A DNA stretch of 64,000 bases from Prochlorococcus sp. AG-436-M02 (GCA_003212515.1 QCPL01000002.1:1-64000), one strand, 5' to 3'; positions 46,435 to 56,577 are shown, counted from the stretch's first letter. A program made the numbers and translations. The notes: generated by a model from the sequence alone, not told the origin.

Positions 46435-47667
46435 TTATATTTGCACCTTTCGTAATTCTTTTGCTTTCTCATCTACATCTTCCCAAGGAAGTTGTAAATC
46501 TGGCCTCCCAAAATGACCATATGCTGCAATGTCTCTATAAAAACGACCTTTTCGCTTGCCTGGCAGTTCTCTAAGTTCAAATTGACTAATAATTGCAGCT
46601 GGTCTTAGATCGAAACTTTTTTTCACCAAATCAGTTAATTCTTCGTTTGAAAGTTTCCCAGTCCCAAACGTTTCTACCAAAATTGAGACTGGATTTGCAA
46701 CCCCAATTGCATAACTCAGTTGGACTTCTGCACGAGTTGCTAAATCAGCTGCTACAAGAGCTTTGGCTACAAATCTTGCTGCATATGCTGCAGAGCGATC
46801 TACTTTTGTAGGGTCTTTGCCTGAGAAAGCACCACCGCCATGTCGAGCATATCCGCCATATGTATCAACAATGATTTTTCGACCTGTCAAACCAGCATCT
46901 CCTTGAGGCCCACCCACTACAAATTTTCCAGTTGGGTTAACTAAGAATCGAGTTTTGTCTTTAATAGGTTTAATTGGAAGGTCTTTTGTTGCAGGCTTAA
47001 CCACAAAATTCCATAGGTCTTCACTTATTTGTTCTCTAATTCCATCTTCATTAGATATCCCTCTCACTTTCTCCGTGTGTTGTGTTGAAATTACTATAGT
47101 GTCAATTGCGATTGGCTCATTGTTTTCATAAAGGACACTTACTTGGGTTTTACCATCGGGTAAAAGGTATTCTAAATTCCCTTCATGTCTTACTTTTGCA
47201 AGCCTTCTTGAAAGTCGATGAGCAATACTTATTGGCAGAGGCATTAATTCGGGAGTTTCATTGCAAGCGAAGCCAAACATGATCCCTTGATCTCCGGCAC
47301 CTATTTTGTCGAAAGGGTTTCCACTTCGATCATCGGCTTCATCAACACCTTGAGCGATATCAGGAGATTGTTGATCTAATCCCACAAGTACTGAACAACT
47401 GTTGGCATCAAAGCCACCTGCTTTAGCATCTGAATATCCAATTTCTTTAATTACTTTTCTTACCAAATCGATGAAATCCACTTTTGCCTTCGAGGTTACT
47501 TCTCCAGTAATTAGACACAATCCTGTGTTGACAACTGTCTCACATGCAACCCTGCTACATGGATCTTGTTCTAATAGGCTATCTAATATTGCATCACTAA
47601 CTTGATCACAAATTTTGTCAGGATGCCCTTCTGTCACTGACTCGGACGTGAAAACAAAATTGCTCAA
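46435..47667 (-). CDS. metK: S-adenosylmethionine synthase
   Basis: A 410-residue MetK, making S-adenosylmethionine from methionine and ATP. Motifs: [18 protein letters not shown] at the N-terminus, the hexapeptide region [13 protein letters not shown], and [19 protein letters not shown]. Its 3' end lies about 20 bp from where the FGGY kinase must begin. mtnP, which recycles methylthioadenosine derived from SAM, lies in the same window but not adjacent. Confidence 0.97.
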   Translation of the reverse strand: MSNFVFTSESVTEGHPDKICDQVSDAILDSLLEQDPCSRVACETVVNTGLCLITGEVTSKAKVDFIDLVRKVIKEIGYSDAKAGGFDANSCSVLVGLDQQSPDIAQGVDEADDRSGNPFDKIGAGDQGIMFGFACNETPELMPLPISIAHRLSRRLAKVRHEGNLEYLLPDGKTQVSVLYENNEPIAIDTIVISTQHTEKVRGISNEDGIREQISEDLWNFVVKPATKDLPIKPIKDKTRFLVNPTGKFVVGGPQGDAGLTGRKIIVDTYGGYARHGGGAFSGKDPTKVDRSAAYAARFVAKALVAADLATRAEVQLSYAIGVANPVSILVETFGTGKLSNEELTDLVKKSFDLRPAAIISQFELRELPGKRKGRFYRDIAAYGHFGRPDLQLPWEDVDEKAKELRKVQI

Positions 47668-47702
47668 GGTTGTTAACTTACTTATTATTTTATTTTATAA
47701 GA

Positions 47703-48482
47703 TCATTGGAAACTTAACTCATTCCAATGACTAATTAGATGGTCATGTTCATATAGCAAGGGCAGCTTTTTCCAGCCAGCAGTGTATCCAATAGCAACGG
47801 CTGAGCCAGCCATTTTTGCCATTTTCAGATCAGTGTCAGAGTCACCAATTAGAGCACACTCTGAAATATTTAAATTTATTATTTTGCATAGCTGCTTTAT
47901 TGCGTTTGGATTTGGCTTTGGAGGGATGTCTTCTGAGCTCCAATAAAAAGAAAATTGATCCACAAGCTTATTAATTTCTAAAAATTTTTGAATACCATCC
48001 CTCGAGTCATTGCTAATAATGCCTAGTTTCATTTTTCTTTTTTTAGACTCTTTTAGAAATTCAACTATTCCTGGAAGAAGGTCTTCTCCATTCTCTTCAG
48101 TAGGATTCATTAGAAATGATTGTTTTGACACTTGATCAAAAATTTCACTCGCTAAGGCCACTGATTTAGACCAACTTTTACCTAGAAGGCAGAATATAGT
48201 TGCAGTAGAAATTAAGTTATTGCTTCTTGATGCTATTGCTATCGAGCCATTTGGATCTATACAATCATCTACTAATCCATATGCTTTTGATAAAAGTTTA
48301 TCGAGCATAGTGACATCAGAAGGTGTGTACTTTTCTTGCTGGAAGAATTTCTTCGCCAGTTCTTTCCTTGACTTAGCTAACATCAATAACCTGGGCTCAC
48401 TATTGATTAAAGTGCCATCTTTGTCGAATAAAATACCACTAACCTTACAAATATGTCTTCCCTTTATTAGAAGTTGATGCAT
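47703..48482 (-). CDS. HAD-superfamily phosphatase (phosphoglycolate phosphatase-like)
   Basis: A 259-residue HAD hydrolase. Motif I is LFDKDGTLINSEPR near residue 18 (nucleophile and acid Asp), motif II is in KLGIISNDSRDG, and motif IV is LIGDSDTDLKMAKMAG. The long helical cap between residues 30 and 130 fits type C1. A phosphoglycolate phosphatase or related role is likely but not proven. Located between rpsA and metK on the same strand. Confidence 0.82.
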   Translation of the reverse strand: MHQLLIKGRHICKVSGILFDKDGTLINSEPRLLMLAKSRKELAKKFFQQEKYTPSDVTMLDKLLSKAYGLVDDCIDPNGSIAIASRSNNLISTATIFCLLGKSWSKSVALASEIFDQVSKQSFLMNPTEENGEDLLPGIVEFLKESKKRKMKLGIISNDSRDGIQKFLEINKLVDQFSFYWSSEDIPPKPNPNAIKQLCKIINLNISECALIGDSDTDLKMAKMAGSAVAIGYTAGWKKLPLLYEHDHLISHWNELSFQ

Positions 48483-48496
48483 TTTTATTGCATTCT

Positions 48497-49603
48497 CTAG
48501 ACTTCCATAGAAACTATTGGATCTTCTCCTTCCTCAGCCTGCTCTAGGAGCATTTCTTTATACTTAGCAGCCATTTCCTCAGCTTTATCGAATACTTTTT
48601 GAGGATCAGTTAACATGTCTCCTGGTTCGGGCTCTAACGCTTTTGTTGAGAGGGAAATACGACCTCTTTCTGCATCTAGATCAATGATCATTACCTTCAT
48701 TTGATCGTTAACATTTAGTACAGAGTGAGGAGTCTCAATATGCTCGTGGCTTATTTCTGAGATGTGCAGTAATCCACTTACTCCTCCTATATCTATAAAT
48801 GCTCCATATGGTTTGATCCCTCGAACAGCCCCAACAACAACTTCTCCTACCTCTAAACGATTCATCTTTCTTTCGACTAGTGCTCTGCGATGGCTCAGTA
48901 CAAGTCTGTTTCTTTCTTCATCTACTTCTAGGAATTTTAGAGGTAAGAAGTCTGCAACAAGCTCTTCCTTTGCTTTTCTAGTGCTGATATGAGAACCAGG
49001 TATAAATCCTCTCAATCCTTCTACGCGAACTAAAGCACCACCCCTATTAGTTGCAAAAACTTCTGAATAGATAGTGGCATCTTCTTTTTGCAGCTGTCTT
49101 ACCCTTTCCCATGCTCTTTGATATTCAATTCTTCGTATGGAGAGGGATAATTGACCATCTTCATTCTCTTCACTCATTATAAAAAATTGTCTTATCTCGG
49201 AAGGTTGCAGGACATCGCTCAGACCTTCTACACGGTTAATTGAAACCTCTTGCATTGGCATGAAAGCAGCCGTCTTTGCCCCAATGTCAATCATTGCTCC
49301 TTTTGTCTCTAGTGCAAAGACGGTCCCATTTACAATATCTCCAGGTTTGAAATTGTAGTCATATTTTCCCAACAGAGAGTCAAACTCTTCTAAAGAAAAA
49401 CCAGCACCATCAAAATCGTATTTCTTGACTCTGCTATCTGAATCATCTGCAGTAGGAACATCTTCTGGTATTAATGTTTCTTGGGCTATAGCTTCTTCAG
49501 CGACTAAATCAGCATTTTTATTTGTCTCAGCTTGATCTTTCAGATCAGAGCCCTCATTTTCTACTTCTAATTCTGGAACTGGTGTAGAGGAGTTGTCAGA
49601 CAT
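48497..49603 (-). CDS. rpsA: 30S ribosomal protein S1
   Basis: A 368-residue cyanobacterial-type S1, shorter than the 557-residue E. coli form. After an acidic N-terminus (residues 1-60) come three S1 RNA-binding domains near 87-158, 175-242 and 256-326 (for example GDIVNGTVFALETKGAMIDI and VGAVRGIKPYGAFIDIGG). The C-terminus is acidic. S1 unfolds mRNA leaders during initiation. Confidence 0.95.
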   Translation of the reverse strand: MSDNSSTPVPELEVENEGSDLKDQAETNKNADLVAEEAIAQETLIPEDVPTADDSDSRVKKYDFDGAGFSLEEFDSLLGKYDYNFKPGDIVNGTVFALETKGAMIDIGAKTAAFMPMQEVSINRVEGLSDVLQPSEIRQFFIMSEENEDGQLSLSIRRIEYQRAWERVRQLQKEDATIYSEVFATNRGGALVRVEGLRGFIPGSHISTRKAKEELVADFLPLKFLEVDEERNRLVLSHRRALVERKMNRLEVGEVVVGAVRGIKPYGAFIDIGGVSGLLHISEISHEHIETPHSVLNVNDQMKVMIIDLDAERGRISLSTKALEPEPGDMLTDPQKVFDKAEEMAAKYKEMLLEQAEEGEDPIVSMEV

Positions 49604-49698
49604 GTGTTTTTAGCAGTATGCCTAAAAGGCAATGCGAGATTTAGAACTTTAGACCTGCCAATCTAAAGGAACTGATACACCACTCTACACCTCAGCTA

Positions 49699-50172
49699 TT
49701 AGACTATTGTCGCAAATTTCTTAGATGGTTTAAAACTTTCTAAAGTGTCAATAAAATCATTGATGCCATTAAATTGACGATAAACGGAAGCAAAACGAAT
49801 ATATGCAACTTCATTGATTTCTTTTAAATGGAGTAAAATCATTTCTCCTAAGTCTGCACTACTAATCTCTTTTTGATTACGTTGCTGCAATTGATTTTCA
49901 ATTTCTTCAACTATCAGTTCGATTTTTTGATTATTAATAGTGGTTTTTTCGCAAGCTCTTGTGATTCCATTAATTAGCTTGTTTCTGCAGAAGGTTTCTT
50001 TTGTATTGTTTCTTTTAATAACACTAATAGGAACATTTTCTACCCTTTCATAGGTAGTAAAACGAAAATCGCAGTTTAGACACTCCCTGCGTCTTCTGAC
50101 ACATTTACCAGAATCTGCTGATCTAGATTCCAGCACTCTGCTATCTGTATTTTGGCAAGAGGGGCATTGCAT
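49699..50172 (-). CDS. nrdR: Transcriptional repressor NrdR
   Basis: NrdR represses ribonucleotide-reductase genes in response to ATP/dATP. The 157-residue protein has a zinc ribbon ([15 protein letters not shown] with [15 protein letters not shown]) followed by an ATP-cone ([20 protein letters not shown]). No nrd gene is in the window. Located downstream of psbB-psbT, separated by a terminator. Confidence 0.96.
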   Translation of the reverse strand: MQCPSCQNTDSRVLESRSADSGKCVRRRRECLNCDFRFTTYERVENVPISVIKRNNTKETFCRNKLINGITRACEKTTINNQKIELIVEEIENQLQQRNQKEISSADLGEMILLHLKEINEVAYIRFASVYRQFNGINDFIDTLESFKPSKKFATIV

Positions 50173-50304
50173 GCTGCCCGAGAGATTGGGTGAGACTTAC
50201 ATTAACTTTAGACCTCTTTTTTGCTAATGAGAAGCCCTAAAGTTAATTAAATCAAAGAAATTTGTTTTTTAGCTGATTTTCAGTTGTTCATTTTGCTTTA
50301 AACC

Positions 50305-50340
50305 AAAAAAAAGTCCCGCCTTATAAAGCGGGACTTTTTT
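50305..50340 (-). terminator. Rho-independent terminator after psbB-psbT
   Basis: AGTCCCGC (50312-50319) pairs with GCGGGACT (50328-50335) around an 8-nt loop, with A-runs before and a T-run after. Read on the minus strand it ends the psbB-psbT transcript just after the psbT stop (50346). The flanking A/T runs would also let it work in the plus direction. Confidence 0.85.
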
Positions 50341-50345
50341 GGCAT

Positions 50346-50444
50346 TTATTTTTTATCAAACTTCGGCGGATCGCGAAATGCGACTGCGAAGAATAATGTC
50401 ACTACTGCCAAAGTGAGAATAAGGACGTAGGAGAAAGCTTCCAT
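50346..50444 (-). CDS. psbT: Photosystem II protein T
   Basis: A 32-residue subunit, [20 protein letters not shown] then [12 protein letters not shown], the classic PsbT sequence; it helps PSII dimerisation and repair. Starts 35 bp after psbB on the same strand and is followed by a terminator. Confidence 0.96.
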   Translation of the reverse strand: MEAFSYVLILTLAVVTLFFAVAFRDPPKFDKK

Positions 50445-50479
50445 AGGGATTTTAGATAGTGGCTAAAGATTCCTTGCGA

Positions 50480-52033
50480 TTAAGCACGCCCAGGGACGCG
50501 ACGGGTGGTTTCATCTCCAAGTTTCTTGAAGAGACCAAACTCAACCTGATCGCCAATATCTGGATCAACACCAGTAAAGGTATCACGGTAAAGAGTTCTG
50601 GCGGCATGCCACCAATGTCCGAATAAGTAGAGCAATCCAAAACATGCATGAGCATATGTGAACCAGGCTCTTGGTGAGCTTCTAAACACACCGTCAGACT
50701 TGTAGCGATCTCGATCAAACTTAAAGGATTCACCAAGTTGAGCCTTACGCGCTAAACGTTTAACCACAACTGGATCAGAGAAAGTCTGCCCATTTAATTC
50801 GCCACCGTATACCGTTGCGGTAATGCCAGTTTGTTCAAAGGAGTACTTTGCTTCTGCACGACGGAAAGGAATGTCAGCACGAACATTGCCTTCTTTATCT
50901 TCAAGAATTACTGGGAAGTTCTCAAAGAAATTAGGCATTCTTCTTACTTCTAGTTCATTACCTTCTTTGTCGGTAAAGGAAACATGACCTTGCCAACCAG
51001 TAGGAACGCCATCACCATTAACTAGTGCTCCGGCTCTGAATAGTCCTCCTTTAGCAGGGCTATTCCCTACATAGTCATAGAAGGCTAGTTTTTCAGGTAT
51101 AGCAGAATAAGCTTCTGCTTTAGTTGCACCGTCGTTAACAGCTGCTTCAACTCTCCGATTGATCTCAGTTTGGAAATAATTAGAATCCCACTGATATCTG
51201 GTTGGACCAAATAGTTCGATTGGAGTTGTTGCAGAGCCATACCACATGGTTCCTGAAACAACAAAAGATACAAACAGCACTGCTGCCAAAGCACTAGCAA
51301 GAACTCCTTCAAGACTTCCCATCCTGAGGTTTCTATAAAGCCTTTCGCCTGGCCTGTTTGTTATATGGAATACTCCACCAATAATTCCTATTAGACCTGC
51401 GCCTATGTGGTTAGCGACTATTCCACCTGCATTAAAAGGATTGAAACCAGCGGCTCCCCACACTGGGGCAACTTTCTCGACATGTCCAGAAAGTCCATAT
51501 GGATCAGATACCCACATTCCTACAGAGGAAAGTGAAACACCAAAACCAAAGCAGGCAAGCCCTGCAAGTAAAAGGTGGATTCCGAAAATTCTTGGAAGGT
51601 CTAAAGCTGGTTCTCCAGTACGAGAATCTTCCCAGAGTTCAAGATCCCAGTAAGTCCAATGCCAGATAGCGGCCAGCATCATAAGACCACTGAACAGGAT
51701 ATGGGCTGCTGCAACGCCTTCAAAAGTTGAATACGGAAGAGCTTTTCCCCAGAACCCTAATGAATCAAAGTCAAATGAGCCAACACCTCCAGTGAGGTCC
51801 CAGCCATTCCAACTGCTTGTTACTCCTAAGCGGGCCATGAAAGGCATGACATACATGCCTTGGCGCCACATTGGATTCAATACTGGATCACTAGGATCGA
51901 ATATGGCCAATTCATATAGGGCCATGGAGCCGGCCCAGCCGGCTAGCAAAGCTGTGTGCATGAGGTGCACGGCCAAGAGTCGGCCAGGGTCGTTAATTAC
52001 GACTGTGTGCACCCGATACCAGGGCAATCCCAT
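50480..52033 (-). CDS. psbB: Photosystem II chlorophyll-binding protein CP47
   Basis: A 517-residue core-antenna protein with six transmembrane helices and a long lumenal loop before the last helix. N-terminus [20 protein letters not shown] is invariant in CP47; many helix histidines for chlorophyll (for example [28 protein letters not shown]) are present. Transcribed with psbT; divergent from the 2Fe-2S ferredoxin gene across a gap of about 240 bp with no small gene seen. Confidence 0.97.
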   Translation of the reverse strand: MGLPWYRVHTVVINDPGRLLAVHLMHTALLAGWAGSMALYELAIFDPSDPVLNPMWRQGMYVMPFMARLGVTSSWNGWDLTGGVGSFDFDSLGFWGKALPYSTFEGVAAAHILFSGLMMLAAIWHWTYWDLELWEDSRTGEPALDLPRIFGIHLLLAGLACFGFGVSLSSVGMWVSDPYGLSGHVEKVAPVWGAAGFNPFNAGGIVANHIGAGLIGIIGGVFHITNRPGERLYRNLRMGSLEGVLASALAAVLFVSFVVSGTMWYGSATTPIELFGPTRYQWDSNYFQTEINRRVEAAVNDGATKAEAYSAIPEKLAFYDYVGNSPAKGGLFRAGALVNGDGVPTGWQGHVSFTDKEGNELEVRRMPNFFENFPVILEDKEGNVRADIPFRRAEAKYSFEQTGITATVYGGELNGQTFSDPVVVKRLARKAQLGESFKFDRDRYKSDGVFRSSPRAWFTYAHACFGLLYLFGHWWHAARTLYRDTFTGVDPDIGDQVEFGLFKKLGDETTRRVPGRA

Positions 52034-52276
52034 GGGTAAAGGTTTCGAATAACGAAGCTGCTTTAATGCAGCTAGACCCGATGATCGTAGAGGTTCTTCT
52101 CTCTAAGACGGGGCAGGTTGTGGACACCTGCAACGACTGTTGATAATCCAGAGATATAGAAAACTGATTTTAGAAGCTAGAAAAAACAGTTAAAATGTTC
52201 CTTTTGGCAGTTATTTAGCCACGTTTGGCAAGAATAGGAGTCAGAATTGAATCGAAGATTTGTAACTTTTGAAACC

Positions 52277-52639
52277 ATGCCAATTGTTCGATTTGTTAGA
52301 GAAGCAAGAGATGTTAGGTGTCAATATGGTGAAAATTTACGAGAAATTGCTCTAAGAGAAGGAATGCAGCTTTATGGATTTAAAGGCGCTATAGGTAATT
52401 GTGGTGGTTGTGGTCAATGCATAACTTGTTTTGTCTCTGTTGAAAGCGAAAATTTAGGAGCATTGTCCCAGCGTACTGAAGTAGAGAAGACTAAATTGAG
52501 AAATCGACCAGATAAATGGAGATTGGCTTGTCAAGCATCAGTTAAATCATCATTAGTTGTTCTTACTAAACCTCAATCGCCCCCTCCTAACAGCCAGCAA
52601 CTGATAGAGGAAGCTTTGTCGAAAGTACTTCCTAAATAA
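52277..52639 (+). CDS. 2Fe-2S ferredoxin-like protein
   Basis: A 120-residue plant-type-like ferredoxin of the adrenodoxin/FdxB kind. Cluster ligands are in GAIGNCGGCGQCITC (near residue 50) and the last Cys in WRLACQASV (near residue 90). The pattern differs from photosynthetic PetF. The ATG at 52277 (MPIVRFVREARDVRCQYGEN) is preferred over TTG 52247. Sits between divergent psbB and downstream psbM, hinting at a photosynthesis role that remains unproven. Confidence 0.86.
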   Translation: MPIVRFVREARDVRCQYGENLREIALREGMQLYGFKGAIGNCGGCGQCITCFVSVESENLGALSQRTEVEKTKLRNRPDKWRLACQASVKSSLVVLTKPQSPPPNSQQLIEEALSKVLPK

Positions 52640-52780
52640 ATTTTTTCAAGAGATTAGCGTTTGCATTTCAATTGATTCTCGTTACAACATCTAATCGTTC
52701 ATGCCCTTTCTCTGGGAGTTGGGGGTTATCCATTTATAGTCTGATTAATTACTTATTTCGTCTAGCGGCTTCTTGAGTTC

Positions 52781-52933
52781 ATGGAAACCACCAATTTCGG
52801 TTTTATTATCAGCTTGCTTTTCGTTGGCATCCCAACGATCTTTCTAGTAGGTCTATATATCTCCACCAGCGATGGAGAGAAATCAAGCTTTTTCTCAGAT
52901 TCAGGTAAGGGCAAGCTTGGACCAAAGAATTAA
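52781..52933 (+). CDS. psbM: Photosystem II protein M
   Basis: A 50-residue subunit, METTNFGFIISLLFVGIPTI then FLVGLYISTSDGEKSSFF, matching PsbM, which sits at the PSII dimer interface. The C-terminal tail (SDSGKGKLGPKN) is longer than in many cyanobacteria, as in marine picocyanobacteria. No coding sequence lies between it and the ferredoxin gene. Confidence 0.93.
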   Translation: METTNFGFIISLLFVGIPTIFLVGLYISTSDGEKSSFFSDSGKGKLGPKN

Positions 52934-52964
52934 TTGAGTGTTCTACATTTAATAGGACTTATAT

Positions 52965-52999
52965 AGAGCAATCATTGAGGCTTTCCCCTTGATCGCTCT
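52965..52999. terminator. Imperfect hairpin downstream of psbM
   Basis: AGAGCAATCA (52965-52974) and TGATCGCTCT (52990-52999) form a 10-bp stem with one mismatch around a 15-nt loop, followed by TCTT. It could end the psbM transcript. The stem is modest, so this is a tentative call. Confidence 0.4.
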
Positions 53000-53082
53000 T
53001 CTTATAGCCTTGTATTTATTTTTAAGTGCTAATTGCGTTCTGAATTTGAAAAGAATAGGACTTTTCTTAGAGCCTAGAGCTT

Positions 53083-53529
53083 ATGGATGATTGTGTTTCG
53101 GCCTCTCCTTGGTTGCTAAAAAAGATTGTTTTGCCTCAGCACACAGATCATGCTGGTGTTATGTGGCATGGTTCATATTTTTCATTATTAGAAGAAGCAC
53201 GAATTAAAGCTCTTTCAGAGGTTGGATTGTCTTATGGAGATTTGTCGAAAGAAGGTTATGAATTACCAGTGGTTGAATTGCAAATTAAGTATTTGGAGCC
53301 TCTCTTACATGGGGATAATTTTCTTTTGCAAAGTTGGGTAGTAAAAGGTAAAGGACCTAGATGGCAATGGGAGTCTAAATTTCTAAAGGATTCTCAAAAC
53401 CTAGTGGCTTTTTCTAAAGTTGAATTAGTTTTGATAAAAAGGGATACCTCTGGGTTGAATCTGCTTAGAAAAGGTCCAGATTATATTTCCAAAGCTCTTA
53501 TCAGTCTTACAAATGGTCCAGGTTTTTAG
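53083..53529 (+). CDS. 4HBT-family acyl-CoA thioesterase
   Basis: A 148-residue hotdog-fold thioesterase. The catalytic-region motif is HTDHAGVMWHGSYFSLLEEA (near residues 21-40) with the Asp of TDHAG. It resembles cyanobacterial YbgC/DHNA-CoA-type thioesterases of phylloquinone synthesis, but several substrates are possible. Ends 3 bp before prmC, suggesting co-transcription. Confidence 0.83.
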   Translation: MDDCVSASPWLLKKIVLPQHTDHAGVMWHGSYFSLLEEARIKALSEVGLSYGDLSKEGYELPVVELQIKYLEPLLHGDNFLLQSWVVKGKGPRWQWESKFLKDSQNLVAFSKVELVLIKRDTSGLNLLRKGPDYISKALISLTNGPGF

Positions 53530-53532
53530 AAA

Positions 53533-54414
53533 ATGACTTTGGATAATTCTTTCTCTGGAGAAGAAATTTTAACTTGGAGAAGGTTTCAACTGTCTAAAGG
53601 TGGTAGATCTGTGGATCTTGATTGGTTACTAGATATTGGAGGTGGGTTGTCTTGGGGTGATTTGCAGATGATGAAAATATTTGAAGAAACTAATTATCAA
53701 CTTGATTTATCTCTAGTAGAGCTATCGGTAATTTGGATGAGGTTTTTAAACCAAAAAATACCCCTGCAATATCAAGTAGGTAGATGTCCTTGGAGAGATT
53801 TTGAATTAGAAGTCAATCCTTCAGTTTTGATACCTAGGCATGAAACAGAGTTGATGATCGATCTGGCTATAAAAAAATTAAAACCTATTGAAAAGAGAAG
53901 AGGGAGGTGGGTTGATCTAGGGACTGGTTCAGGTGCTTTAGCTATTGCCCTATCAAGATCGTTCCCTCAATGGATGGGACATGCAGTTGATTGCAGTGAA
54001 AAAGCACTTTCGATAGCGCAAAAAAATATAGAAAAACTAGCTTCTAATTCGACAATTGATATGCATTTAGGTAATTGGTGGGATCCTTTAAAGAATTGGC
54101 TTGGCACTTTTGATTTGGCAATTGCGAACCCTCCATATATTCCTAAATCTCATTTTGAAAAACTTGATTCAATAGTTAGGGATAATGAGCCGCATTTAGC
54201 ACTTTTTGGAGGAAAGGATGGTTTGGATTGTTGTCGCGAAATTATTCATGGCTCAATGAAGGGTCTTCGTGGAGGTGGATGGCTTATTATTGAGCATCAT
54301 TTTGATCAAAGTGAAAGAGTTTTGGGTATTTTGAAGAAGAATGGTTTCCTCGACGTTCAGTTTGAAAATGATTTGGAAGGTATTCGCCGTTTTGCGTTAG
54401 GTCGCCATCCATAA
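53533..54414 (+). CDS. prmC: Release factor glutamine N5-methyltransferase
   Basis: PrmC (HemK) methylates the GGQ glutamine of release factors RF1/RF2. The 293-residue protein has an N-terminal helical recognition region, then SAM motif I VDLGTGSGALAIALSRSFP and the signature ANPPYIPKSHF near residue 198. PSVLIPRHETELMIDLAI is the usual linker motif. Complete and typical. Confidence 0.94.
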   Translation: MTLDNSFSGEEILTWRRFQLSKGGRSVDLDWLLDIGGGLSWGDLQMMKIFEETNYQLDLSLVELSVIWMRFLNQKIPLQYQVGRCPWRDFELEVNPSVLIPRHETELMIDLAIKKLKPIEKRRGRWVDLGTGSGALAIALSRSFPQWMGHAVDCSEKALSIAQKNIEKLASNSTIDMHLGNWWDPLKNWLGTFDLAIANPPYIPKSHFEKLDSIVRDNEPHLALFGGKDGLDCCREIIHGSMKGLRGGGWLIIEHHFDQSERVLGILKKNGFLDVQFENDLEGIRRFALGRHP

Positions 54415-54430
54415 AGTATAGAAATTATTT

Positions 54431-55006
54431 ATGTCAATTTCGCTCTTTAATTCAGACGATTTAGTTCTTTTGCTTAAAGAAGGCTCCCCAGCTTTATTTC
54501 CAACAGATACTTTACCTGCGTTGGCTGTAATCCCTGAGCATGCTAATGATTTATGGAGTTTAAAAAAAAGGCCAAGAACTAAGCCATTTATTCTCATGGC
54601 ATCTTCGTCGGCAGAATTATTTGATTTTGTTTTGCCGGAGGCTTTAAAAGATGCTTGGGAGATAGGGTCTGCTTATTGGCCAGGTGCCTTGACTTTGGTT
54701 TTACCTGCTAAAGGATCTGCAGTCAAATTTCTCAACCCTTTTGGCTCAACTATTGGGATGAGAGTCCCAGCATGCGATCTTGCAATAGATTTGCTAAAGA
54801 AAAGTGGACCTTTAGCTACAACAAGTGCAAATTTATCTGGTCTTGAACCTTTGGTTTCCGTAATGGAGCTGTCAAAAACTTTTCCTAAAGTACCTTTGTT
54901 GGGACCACTCCCTTGGCCTAAACTATCTGGCTTGGCAAGTACGTTGATTAAATGGAATGGTGAAGGGAAATGGGAAATGTTAAGACAAGGTAGTGTTTAC
55001 CTTTAG
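54431..55006 (+). CDS. Sua5/YciO/YrdC-family protein (threonylcarbamoyl-AMP synthase-like)
   Basis: A 191-residue member of the family that makes threonylcarbamoyl-AMP for tRNA t6A37. Conserved points: FPTDTLPALAVIPEHA, LKKRPRTKPFILMASS, and TTSANLSGLEP near residue 137. A member of the YciO branch with a different role cannot be excluded. It lies 16 bp after prmC; a tRNA-Thr gene lies about 200 bp downstream. Confidence 0.87.
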   Translation: MSISLFNSDDLVLLLKEGSPALFPTDTLPALAVIPEHANDLWSLKKRPRTKPFILMASSSAELFDFVLPEALKDAWEIGSAYWPGALTLVLPAKGSAVKFLNPFGSTIGMRVPACDLAIDLLKKSGPLATTSANLSGLEPLVSVMELSKTFPKVPLLGPLPWPKLSGLASTLIKWNGEGKWEMLRQGSVYL

Positions 55007-55017
55007 ATCTTTAAGGA

Positions 55018-55191
55018 ATGATTTGGATATTTGTCTTAGCTCTAACTCTGCAGGCAGGATTCTTTTGGATTTTAAATCCTTTAATAGTTTTTAGTAGCAA
55101 GTATTTATTTGACTTTCAGATTCTGAATGTATTAATTGTTTTGACGCTTCTTTGGATCTTTTCAGGTAGAGAGAAAATTGAGAGGCATTAA
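55018..55191 (+). CDS. Small two-helix membrane protein, 57 residues
   Basis: ATG at 55018, 11 bp after the Sua5-like gene, encodes two hydrophobic segments (MIWIFVLALTLQAGFFWILN and FQILNVLIVLTLLWIFSG) and ends REKIERH. Spacing suggests co-translation with the upstream gene. No family recognised. It is too short to have been captured by a length cut, but composition and position support it. Confidence 0.6.
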   Translation: MIWIFVLALTLQAGFFWILNPLIVFSSKYLFDFQILNVLIVLTLLWIFSGREKIERH

Positions 55192-55212
55192 AAAATGACT
55201 TTTTTAACTTTA

Positions 55213-55284
55213 TGCCGGCTAACAGATTTGAACTGATGACCTTCGCTTTACAAAAGCGCTGCTCTACCGCTGAGCTAAGCCGGC
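55213..55284 (-). tRNA. tRNA-Thr (TGT)
   Basis: A 72-nt cloverleaf on the reverse strand. Acceptor GCCGGCT pairs with AGCCGGC, discriminator A; anticodon stem GCGCT/AGCGA (one terminal G-A mismatch) encloses TTTGTAA, anticodon TGT; T-arm has GTTCAAATC. CCA not encoded. Confidence 0.94.
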
Positions 55285-55424
55285 GTTATTAAGAAACCAC
55301 CCTAAATTGAATAGTGCAGATTTTCAATGAATTGTAGATTTTCCCTCAATAAATTTTTTAGAGTTAAACTTTTTTTTGGAATATATTTTCTTTTATAAGC
55401 TTGCTTGTATAGAAACTTAAATTG

Positions 55425-55757
55425 CTATTCTGAAGCTTCTTCAGCGACTGATGTAATAGTTTCTTGTGTTGACTGTTCTTTAATTTTTATTTCCCCAGAA
55501 AGTGTTCTTTTAATTGGTAGATTTGCTACTAACGCGGTCATCCTATCTTCTGTTTCTAGGCTAACTGCTCCTCCCTCAAGATCAATCTCTACATATTTAG
55601 CTACGACTTTCAGAATCTCTTCTCTCATTTGATCTAAAAGATCTGGACTCAAATCTGTCCGGTCATGGGCAAGCACTAATTGAAGCCTTTCTCTAGCTTT
55701 TGCAGCACTTGCAGGTTGTCTCCCTAGCAATTTGTTAAGGATGTCTCTTAGTGTCAT
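55425..55757 (-). CDS. minE: Cell division topological specificity factor MinE
   Basis: A 110-residue MinE, which drives pole-to-pole movement of MinD-MinC. The N-terminal [13 protein letters not shown] is the membrane- and MinD-binding region, and [20 protein letters not shown] is conserved. The C-terminal 25 residues are Glu/Ser/Thr-rich and longer than in E. coli MinE. Last gene of the minC-minD-minE unit, 4 bp after minD. Confidence 0.94.
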   Translation of the reverse strand: MTLRDILNKLLGRQPASAAKARERLQLVLAHDRTDLSPDLLDQMREEILKVVAKYVEIDLEGGAVSLETEDRMTALVANLPIKRTLSGEIKIKEQSTQETITSVAEEASE

Positions 55758-55761
55758 AGTT

Positions 55762-56577
55762 TTAGAAAATTTTTGTTTGCATCAATCGACGAAATTTTTC
55801 TCTAAGCCCAGAGCCCTCTTTTGCAGGATCAATAAGTGGTATTTCTTCTCCTTGTAGACGTCCAGCAATATTTGAATAGCATCTTGCTGCTGGGGACTGA
55901 CTTCCAATGAGAGTCAGAGGTTCTCCTCTATTAGTACTTACGATTACTTGCTCATCTTCTAGTACAAGGCCTAATAAAGGCAGCGCAAGTATGTCTGTGA
56001 CATCCTCTATTGATAACATCTCTTGGCTTTCCATCATCTTTGGCCGAACTCTATTGAGCACTAATTGCACAGGTTTTACGCCATGAGTGTTAAGAAGACC
56101 AATAACTCTATCAGCGTCTCTAACTGCAGATACCTCTGGATTAGTTACGATAATTGCCTCTTTTGACGCTGCTACAGCATTTCTAAAACCATCTTCAACT
56201 CCTGCAGGACAATCAATAAGAACATATTCAAATTGCTGACTAAGCATATCTACGATTTTTACCATATCTTCAGGTTTCAGCCAATCGAGCATTCTTGGAT
56301 TCCCGGCAGGCAATAAAGAAAGGTTTGGCTCTTGTTTATGTTTGACTAAGGCTTGATCAAGACGACAACTCTCTTCTAAAACTTCTTGAGCTGTATAAAC
56401 AATTCGATTCTCTAAACCCAATAGAAGATCCAAATTCCTTAAACCAAAATCTGCATCTAAAACCGCAGTGGGAGAACCTTTCCTGGCTAGTGAAATGCCT
56501 AAATTTGCTGTAAGAGTTGTTTTACCAACTCCACCCTTGCCTGAGCAGATAAGGATCACTCGTGTATTTAATGTCAC
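55762..56577 (-). CDS. minD: Septum-site determining ATPase MinD
   Basis: A 271-residue ParA-type ATPase. Deviant Walker A is [17 protein letters not shown] near residue 11, followed by [14 protein letters not shown] and [13 protein letters not shown]. The C-terminal amphipathic tail ([14 protein letters not shown]) should bind membrane. With MinC and MinE it places the division site. Confidence 0.97.
   Translation of the reverse strand: MTLNTRVILICSGKGGVGKTTLTANLGISLARKGSPTAVLDADFGLRNLDLLLGLENRIVYTAQEVLEESCRLDQALVKHKQEPNLSLLPAGNPRMLDWLKPEDMVKIVDMLSQQFEYVLIDCPAGVEDGFRNAVAASKEAIIVTNPEVSAVRDADRVIGLLNTHGVKPVQLVLNRVRPKMMESQEMLSIEDVTDILALPLLGLVLEDEQVIVSTNRGEPLTLIGSQSPAARCYSNIAGRLQGEEIPLIDPAKEGSGLREKFRRLMQTKIF

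Noticed and set aside
50452-50736. Second reverse-strand frame overlapping the 3' end of psbB
   Set aside because: psbB is fully conserved there, and the alternative frame has no family features.
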